A DNA stretch of 64,000 nt from Hyaloperonospora brassicae (lineage: Eukaryota; Oomycota; Peronosporomycetes; Peronosporales; Peronosporaceae). The notes under the pieces are model-generated. The model was not told the DNA's origin. It searched no databases and was given only the letters and a program-made list of their open reading frames with translations. The number at the start of each line of letters is the position of its first letter. The first letter of the stretch is position 1. This document shows, in pieces, positions 56,672 to 64,000 of this stretch. The stretch is from positions 100,029 through 164,028 of the forward strand of contig CANTFL010000988.1 of the NCBI GenBank assembly GCA_947650285.1. Reading direction: 5' to 3'. The translations under genes were made by a program, and so were the position numbers.

Positions 56672-57330
56672 GGAGTGTCGAGGAAGTCGGTCAAGTCGTC
56701 GTCGCTTGAGCACCTCACAATTTAAATGACAAAAGGTGTAGAGAAGGAGAGTTAAAAATGGATGCAAAGACATAGAAGAAGTGCTTTTACTTTTGCGTTC
56801 AATGCCAAGGGTTTTTACTGTACGCAACTGGTACTTTTGGAGTACTTCAGTCGTACTGTTTATGTAGTTTGGATCAACTCTTGTTTTTTTCGCCAAATTC
56901 ACCGAGTCTTGTTTTTTCAGGCAGGATGAAGAAAAAACTGAGATGCTTCCTCGCGTACAATCGAGATGACAAAGCGTTTAACGGTCGAGTGCATCGTGAA
57001 AGTTTCGAGAATGTATCCGAGAGTGCCATATTCTGTAGGAAGGTTTACTTGACAGCTCGATGGCGCCTTCGGGCTGCCAACCATGCTACCCCGATCTATA
57101 CATGTATTGAAAAATATGATCGACCAACCCGATGCTCCTTCATTGTCGTTCTTTCCGATGATAATTGCTGCTGCCCCGCACGCAAACACTTGTTAATGTG
57201 CAAGTGTACTGTCCGTGGGGAGCCAAAGGCCACGGTCTTACCTAAGACTATTCGTCTCTCTGTCAACATCGCAATGAGCAATATACCACCTTCATTTGTC
57301 TTGGTAGGACTTCGATTGAAAAGGCAAGAG
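56672..57330. other. Unassigned region upstream of NDUFA2
   Basis: Promoter of NDUFA2 must lie at its left end. A 168-aa + frame (from 56,869) and overlapping minus frames have no recognisable domain and are probably chance or repeat remnants. Confidence 0.4.
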
Positions 57331-57639
57331 CATATCATAAGGGGGTTGTCCCGTTACATAATATGTCATTTGTAAAAAACTAGCCCCCACTGTTGTCAAA
57401 GAGGGTCAGCTACGTACTGAAGTCTGCACGTAGTCATTATTGCCCCCATTTCTCCTGGTAGCACTTTGTAGTCCTTCCAATGAACACAAGCCCCCTCGCC
57501 CAATATGAAAATATTAGACGGTGATGGTGACAGCTTTCGTGTCACGCTAGAAAGCTGCTCCTATCGGAGTGGCGTCAAATGGAGTGGCGCGGAAAACGAA
57601 TGAGTTTGATCATTGGTGAGAATGCTTTCCGCGCCATGC

Positions 57640-58480
57640 TGTTTGCATTGAACAAAGATCAGTAGCATTCCTCCATCGACAAGTGTATGCAACATAACCT
57701 TGCTTTACCAACAAGGTTCTCAACTGGCACAGCTGTTGAGAGAACAGTGTGATCAAAAGTTCGGACTGCTGAGACAACAGCAGGCTCAGTCAGGTGTTCC
57801 CGGGCTGACGCACGCTCGTCGACCCGAATCCTTGGCATTTGATACCTCCAAGTACTGAGGAGCCGAGGAAGACTCCCTGTCAAGATGGTTTGTTGCGTAA
57901 GACAACGCCATAAGGGCTCATCGCATCGATGACGGGTAAATGAAACTTGTATTTGCTCAGGTGAATTTGGCAGGGCGTGTCAAAACTGGTCATTAGGTCT
58001 CAACGTGCACGACTCATACGCCATAAGGTGGTTAGACGTCTTTCGGACTAGGCTCAAACAACGTTTAAGCCTCCGAAATCTGAGATCAGGGCTCAAACAA
58101 GCCTTTGAAACTCAAGCAGGGTGAGCTTAATGTGCACACATACGCTCAAAATATACGACACACAGCGAGTTTCGTTACATCTAACGCGTTCCGTAAGCAC
58201 ATTTATAATGTCTTTTATGCATGGTCTTGCGGATGGACCCGTCAATCTCACGTGTTCCGCCTGAAGCAAAATACGCTGGAACAAGCAATCTCAGCTGAGG
58301 AAAAGAAAAGTATTAGCATAAATAGGCTCATGATAGTTCGATGTCCTACTGCTTACCGACACGAAAAGATGTCGGAGTCCCGGAACATGTAGAACTATGT
58401 TACGTCGAGAGCGAAAGGCCTCGTGTTTCGAACAGAAAACGATTGCAGAAGTGCAATCGCTGTCAATAAATGGGACACTA
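57640..58480 (+). pseudogene. Gag relic, copy C
   Basis: 58105-58392 reads MKLKQGELNVHTYAQNIRHTASF with HVFRLKQNTLEQAISAEE, matching gag of A and B. Just downstream (about 58,440-58,480) a knuckle-like LQKCNRCQ ends in a stop. The helical Gln-rich start lies at about 57,720-57,790. Confidence 0.75.
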
Positions 58481-58599
58481 CGACGATGAAGGTAGCACCC
58501 CAATCCCTTTGAATAGCAGTAATGAGCGAATTGACCGAGCGTCTGCTAAGAAGGCAGATAACGCGGGCTCGGCGCCGTTGAATTTTTAAAAGCGAGACG

Positions 58600-58960
58600 G
58601 GCCGTAATACGGTCGGGGTTAGTTGGAGCAGAGCGTTCTACTGATCCAGCAGCCTTGGGTAATTTTACAAATCTCTTGACAAAGTTTCTCCAGCTACGCT
58701 GGGAGTGTGTGTGTTTTTAGTGATAATGTATCCCTCATCACCTTAAACATATAAGTGAAAAAGGAATTTTCACTTCTTGACCTAGAAGACTGTGAATCAT
58801 CGAAATACTTGGCTTGTCGACAGTCTCTAGAGGGTCGTAGGCTCAAGTTCGTTGAGCACGACTATATTATAACGAATTTGACGGTGCGCCTTGCAACAGG
58901 CGCATCAATAACAGTAAGAAATGTTTAGTGGGGATTCGCTTCACTTTATAAGAATATTAT
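58600..58960 (+). pseudogene. Protease region relic, copy C
   Basis: GLVGAERSTDPAALGNFTNLLTKF (about 58,617-58,690) matches the stretch before the protease of B. RRLKFVEHDYI follows near 58,850. The Asp motif itself is lost in a deletion. Confidence 0.55.
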
Positions 58961-60189
58961 TACAATGGTGACTTCAACGTACAGGATGGGTGAATTCAAT
59001 TTTATGTCATTCTTAAATTACCGTGGCTCCGAAGATACGAGTCAAGGGTAAGCTGGTAGCATCGATCCGTGAAGACGACTTCTACTTCTTCATCAGATAG
59101 CAATCTGATGAACGTTTTAGTGCGTCCGCAAGCGGTTGGGTGCTCTAAGAGGGATTGCAATGGCCTCACTTCTGGAAAGTTGTTAGTACGACTGCACAAG
59201 ACTTCACTGTTGTTATCACTACACGGTGAAGCAAGATCGAGGCGGATGTGTCGAAACGTGGGCAGCGCCGAAGGTCCACCACTCGCATGATTGGAGTGGA
59301 CCGGGACACGGATGAATGCCTAGCGAGCATTAAGCTAGAAATGATAAACCGGTTGCCCCTTGCGAGAGCACGTTAGGGCTGAGTCGACCGAAAAGTCGAC
59401 CGTAGAGGACATAATTGTGGTAGCGCAACATCAGCTAAATGACTTTGGAGGAACAAGTCCTAGCTTACTTTATGAAAAGTATCTTATGAAGTATTTTCTG
59501 AGGGAATAAACTCCCAGCAATTTGAGTGAATAAGTCACCAGCAGCCTGTGGAAATAAGCGCCTGTAACATAACTAAGATTTTAGATGCATTAGTTAAAGA
59601 GACATCAAGCGTAGGGCGTATGTACCCTTGATCTGAGTTCGCCTCTAAAGTCAACTAAACAAATGACTCAAATGGCGACGCTAGAGCCGAATCGGTTCTT
59701 GCACGATATGCTCAGTGCCAAAGTCAAGTAGATCTGCGTACGCGCATCGGAGACGTGCGCACGGTCGATCTTCGTTTGGTAGCAGTATTTGCTGGGAAGA
59801 ACGGCTGTATAGCAGCTCATCAAAGGAAGTACATGACCTCGGTGTAAAGACTCAAATTGAGTGACACACGTTTCAATCCCGGAAGTCGCTCTAGAAAAAT
59901 CCTTCGTATAAGGTTATGATCTATTTTGAGGATTGTTCCCTGAATCTGTACCATGCGAGTTGTCTAAAGAAAAAGGTACTCCGCGTGAGAGCGAGACCAA
60001 AAAGGTATCGAATAACTGCGTCATTAAGCAGTGATTATTACCTCATTGATACGTAAAAGTTATCGACAAGTTCTTTTCCGATTGCTTAGCAGCATGTTAT
60101 ATGAGAAACGGAACCTCCCGAACATCACTCCGACCTTCTGTGTGAAAAAGGTCACTTGAGGATGGTGGCTATCGCATACATTCTGCAAG

Positions 60190-60770
60190 TTGGAACGGTA
60201 CTGGTACAAACACAGACGCTGATGCCGATCAAGGATGAAATCATTGATGGTATGTCACAAAGTACCGCCTTTTATATCATGGATTAGATGATTTCTTTTA
60301 TGATATTCTTATGCGTGAGTGGGACATCACGTACCCGGAAGTGAGCACATCGAGTGATATGCTCTGGCAGTGGTTAGGAATACCAGAGGGGATTTGTAGC
60401 GTCTATTCCACATCAAACAGATTCATCACGCATCTGTTACGATCGGTGTAAGAATTTGCACTAAAGTACTTTGACTATGAGTTCTTCCATAGCAAAATTA
60501 TGGACAGTGATACGGAGTGGACATTTATAGAGCGCACTTCATTCCAGTTCTTGCGTATTTATGTAAAATCATAAACAAAATCTATCAAAAGAAGTGTATG
60601 TTCGCATCTAGCAAGATACCACTCTTGGGTGCATCTTGGGTAAGCAGGGCATACAACTTTCTTTTGATAATATCAAGGAGGTCACCTACTAGCATGTGCC
60701 GGTCGATGTCAAAGGACTCATACATGCCTTGGTATAGCAGACTATTGGAACAGGTACTCGCGAAATGACT
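60190..60770 (+). pseudogene. Reverse transcriptase relic, copy C
   Basis: Pieces match RT of B: LMPIKDEIIDGMSQSTAFYIMD, ILMREWDITYPEVSTSSDMLWQWL, YFDYEFFHSKIMDSDTEW (the Y-x-D-D motif changed to FDYE) and ASKIPLLGAS. Then VPVDVKGL. Many stops; not functional. Confidence 0.7.
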
Positions 60771-60929
60771 AGGAGATGACCGTGCACTTTCCTTGTTTGC
60801 GTAAAAACTGTGAAGTGGTCATGGAACGATGACTTTTACCGTTCCTTTAAAGGTATGGAGCGGTTGATGCAATCGTTCAATTAGGGATTGCGAATCAGGA
60901 TAGACCATTCCATGAGATATGAGACGCCA

Positions 60930-61250
60930 GTGACTTTGCAAACGGCTATGAGCTGATGCAATTTGATAACGACGACGCAGATCGCGTCGTCTTATATCAG
61001 TCGCGTCAGCTGCGACCAGCTCAGAGCAATAAACCAACAGACGACTAGAAACATTTTTACATTCTTTTGCACTGGCTAAGTTTCTCGACTATCTCCTGGG
61101 AGATAGATCGTTCGTAGTGCATACGGATCATGCACATTTACACACGGTTTTAAACATTATCCACATTCCGCAAAGAATGGCGAAGTGGACGTCGTTTTCT
61201 GTAGCGTACAACTTTTCCGTCGAATGCAAGCCAGAACGACTTAATAATTG
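60930..61250 (+). pseudogene. RNase H relic, copy C
   Basis: Reads LMQFDNDDADRVVLYQSRQLRPAQSN, then LAKFLDYLLGDRSFVVHTDHAHLHTVL, IPQRMAKWTSFSVAYNFSVECKP. HTDHAHL replaces YTDHASL. This is the best preserved part of copy C. Confidence 0.75.
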
Positions 61251-61353
61251 TCTTTGATGAACTTTCGCGCAGACCCGACTCGAAGTCAATCAAAAAGTGA
61301 AGATAAGATCACTGTTGCAACACTCATTGATAGTGTTTCGTCGTCAATACTTC

Positions 61354-61476
61354 TTGACGACTTACAACAATGCTACGCAGAACATAATGATATCCTGCAT
61401 TTGATGATCGTCAACACTGCTTGACGACTTACAACAATGCTACGCACAACATATTGATACCCTGCATTTGATGATG
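61354..61476 (+). repeat. 67-bp tandem duplication in copy C
   Basis: TTGACGACTTACAACAATGC starts at 61,354 and again at 61,421; the following CTACGCA.AACATA.TGATA.CCTGCATTTGATGAT is repeated too. The border of each unit falls on the conserved hairpin of the DDVRKA codons (61340-61361). Confidence 0.8.
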
Positions 61477-61679
61477 TACAATTCGACGCATCTCGTACAT
61501 ATTTAAGAGAATTGACGGAATTATAACGACCCTCGTCAGGTCGGTACGAAAAGCGCAACGGGTTGATGTATTAAGCAGCAGTACCAGAGACACACTTCGT
61601 GGCGTCGTTTTCACTCATAATGGATTGTAGTGAAAAATCATTCATGGGCATCCCAATGCGCCAATAGGTGAACATGGTG

Positions 61680-63030
61680 GTAGAGTAAATACCCACATTA
61701 CGTAAACTCGCGAACTTTACTGGTCCCGCATTAATCAGCTTGTGCGCAAGCACGTTTTACCTTGCAAGGTGCATTACCGGATAAGCCTATTTCTCCACCA
61801 TACTCACCATTATATTATCTGCCCGTTCCGGCAGAGTGCTGGCAGTCCATTTCAATGAACTTGGCCTTCGATTTTTTAGCGACAATCACCAAATATTGGT
61901 CTTTTTGTGCTCATAGGACGCTTCATAAAACTAAATTGATACATATGCTACTGTAACCGATTTGATTACAGCACAAAAATGTGCTCGTGTATTTGAAGAC
62001 ACGATGTAGTGATTCCATGGATTGCCCCGTGATCTGGTCTCTAACAGAGACCTATGATTCACGGCGTAACTTAAGGTTATGGTAATCCGTATTTCAAATT
62101 GCTTGAAAATGGCTAAACATATCTACACCTGGCCCTTCTGCGATAATGATTGTACGAAACGAGCCAGCAGAGTACTTAAAGAAACGCTTTGATGATACTT
62201 ATACTTGTTCAACATCGGAGAGATTTCTTATCAATCGTCAAATATGCCGTCAATGGCTCACCGCATGTGACAGTCACGCATACAACGTTCTTCGTGAATG
62301 ACAAACGCCATCCACGTTTACCCTTGATCTTAGATTGCAATTCTAGTTTTAAGATGAGACGGAATATCTCGATTGAACCCTTCCGGATCTTACGAATCAT
62401 GGGTCAACGCTAATATTGACATGAACGAAGAGGATTTCGACTTTATCGACATCGACCAATACAACCTCAGCCCTAGCGATGACTCTACAGATGACTCAAA
62501 TGGTGACGAGAATGATGTTACGTTCAGCATTGTCGATGATTGTTTGTAGAGAGGGTGATGACACACTCGCTAACATGGACAAGTGTCTCTTAGCAGAGCG
62601 CACAGAGTGACATGATGTCAACAAAACCGAGTCAGCTGAGGAATATATACTGTCCCGGGAAGCGGTGGTCCGTTTTGTACGACATTGTATTGCTTACAAG
62701 GCGGACTAACAGAAAATGAACGCTGGAGAGAATGCATGATCAATTGTTCTTCCGACTTTTTTTCGTAACTTTAGACTACTGTATCAGGCAAACTCACCGA
62801 TACATGTTGTAGCCAATGGTGACAAGACATTACGCCTCTAAAATCATATCGATTCGTTCTTATTTAATTTCATTCCCATGACAAGGCATACAATATTAAG
62901 CTGGCTTATAAAATGCGTACATATTCTAGGTTCTACTTCGGGTGTTTCCGCCCGTACAATCGATACATGGCTTTTCGAGAGCTCTAACACAGCCCCAAAG
63001 CCTAAAATGCCCAAGCGATTATTCTGGTCG
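61680..63030 (+). pseudogene. Integrase relic, copy C
   Basis: Pieces in order: ARFTGPALISLCASTFYLARC (zinc region), YLPVPAECWQSISMNLAFDFL, EFLSIVKYAVNGSPHVTVTHTTFFVN with KRHPRLPLILDCNSSF (core end; part in another frame), the acidic NEEDFDFIDIDQYNLSPSDD stretch, VVRFVRHCIAYKAD and AYNIKLAYKMRTYSRFYFGCFRPYNRY (GPY/F joint). Dead but informative about the ancestral frame. Confidence 0.7.
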
Positions 63031-63250
63031 CGAGACAATCTATCTAGTTATTTTTTTCAGCAACATAGTCTCGCGACTTGCTTAACTAGTTCATCACGTA
63101 AAAGACGACGCTCTCAATTGTTCTCTAGTATAATCAGCGCAAACTCTGATCCGTCATCCGACCGATCGATGATTTTTTTCACCTATGTCGCCAATTAATG
63201 ACGACTGTGAAAATGTAGTTTGTCAGATCTGTGTCAATACAGTCTCAACG

Positions 63251-64000
63251 TAATAACACAACAACCGTCGAGCTATTCGGCTCAGTTGGGCTTGTAAGTC
63301 GGGTAAATACCCTTCGCGGCTCGCACCTTCGGGGTCATTTGTGGCTCTCGCCTAGCTGAATACCTCCAACTACTCATACTTCTTTCCAGAAGACTGCCTG
63401 AGCTCAGCAGCTTCCGTTCCTCCGACCCTGTGAGCTCGTACCAATGGGTAGACGTCAGCGCTTTCACGATTTTACAGGTCGCCGGGATCCGTATAAGGCC
63501 GACTGGAAGACTTACGGTGTATTGGGTTAAAACCCGCTAGCTCGTCGCTTGACGAGTCATTGGACAGTGCCGTCTATTGTATCACCGGGCCACCGTTCGC
63601 AAGTCTTAAAGCGGTACCGTCTACTGGGTCGCCGGCTCGCCTTGCGACGAGAGGAAGTATGGTGGTGCGGACTGACATTTCGCTGGAAGCTAGTACTCTA
63701 CCCCCCGGTCGGACTTAGCTCTTGGCGCTTCCAATCGAGACCTCTACAAGCTATGCTCCTCTAGGCTCGACAGCAGTCATAATCCAACTCACGCAGGGAC
63801 TTACTTCAAAAGTGCACACGTGTCTTGGAGTTTAAATTTCTGCTCTATCGATTACCTCCTATTCTTCCGCTGATCGCAAAGGACTCTTGAGCGATTCTCC
63901 TTCATCCCCCTTGTCATCCTATACTGATACCAAGAGAGGCGGACTAGTCTTCATGTTGCTCTCTCGTCGAGTCTTGGCTCGTCGAGTTCTGGTTCGTCAA
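63251..64000. other. Unassigned right edge
   Basis: GC content rises again. Open frames on both strands (minus 63282-63467, plus 63549-63764) look coding in composition but match nothing I know. Paired words such as CTCGTCG..CGACGAG at 63,540-63,560 hint at another repeat element. The window ends inside it. Confidence 0.35.

Larger units (their letters stand above)
57345..63250 (+). mobile_element. Ty3/gypsy LTR retrotransposon, copy C (ancient relic of the A/B family)
   Basis: Gag-pol read on +, opposite to A and B. The left border may be the TTGTCCCGTTACA near 57,347-57,358, which looks like an LTR end; 57,450-57,478 matches the bases between LTR and gag of copy B in reverse (GTAGCACTTTGTAGTCCTTCC). 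Gag, protease, RT, RNase H and integrase follow in order, all riddled with stops. 62,880-62,990 aligns with the GPY/F-chromodomain joint of B. A right LTR was not found. Despite the decay several hairpins are kept. Confidence 0.8.

Noticed and set aside
56869..57375. 168-aa open frame on + between NDUFA2 and copy C, and a 90-aa minus frame opposite
   Set aside because: Neither shows a known motif, and they overlap the presumed NDUFA2 promoter and the LTR edge of copy C.

Overview
The window looks like a repeat-rich chromosome segment of a plant-pathogenic oomycete (Phytophthora or downy-mildew type). The grounds are Ty3/gypsy-like chromoviral elements of the kind common in these genomes, a secreted intronless pectin lyase, short-intron nuclear genes such as the complex I subunit NDUFA2, and very low gene density. 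Species cannot be named from the sequence alone.

Layout. 1-665 is the 3' end of a gypsy element whose gag-pol would read on + from outside the window. 1379-9550 is a complete but broken gypsy element (copy A), gag-pol on the minus strand, with a perfect 5-bp target duplication (ATATG). 10916-13717 is a pectin lyase gene with a long disordered repeat tail. 13718-18217 has no gene I can support. 18218-26257 is a second gypsy element (copy B), same orientation as A, with two unlike LTRs. 26259-44800 is a graveyard of decayed retroelements of at least two other families: gag relics on + at about 34.0-35.5 and 41.0-44.2 kb, a pol relic on minus at 36.5-39.4 kb, and related LTR-like blocks at 33.2, 35.7 and 44.3 kb. 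44.8-48.9 kb is AT-rich and empty. 49.1-56.7 kb is a small island of host genes: a multi-pass membrane protein (+), a large OB-fold protein resembling shelterin TPP1 (-), a spliced, probably mitochondrial membrane protein (+), and NDUFA2 (-). 57.3-63.2 kb is a third, strongly decayed copy (C) of the A/B gypsy family on +. The last 750 bases are unassigned.

The most unusual thing here is the A/B/C gypsy family, for two reasons. First, besides gag-pol it carries a long open frame on the opposite strand. This frame starts just inside the 3' LTR, runs against pol, overlaps the integrase chromodomain, and encodes a conserved N-terminal domain plus a C-terminal coiled coil with a perfect leucine zipper. 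It is recognisable in two diverged copies (A decayed, B nearly open with one TAG). Second, LTRs and coding regions alike are built as an almost continuous chain of short perfect inverted repeats (arms 6-12 bp, loops 2-10 nt). At the same sites in A, B and C the stems are often kept although their bases differ, including several paired compensatory changes. Host genes in the window do not show this by eye. I know of no described element with this design, but I could not search.

Coordinates of LTRs, polypurine tracts and hairpins were read base by base; identities between copies are by eye.
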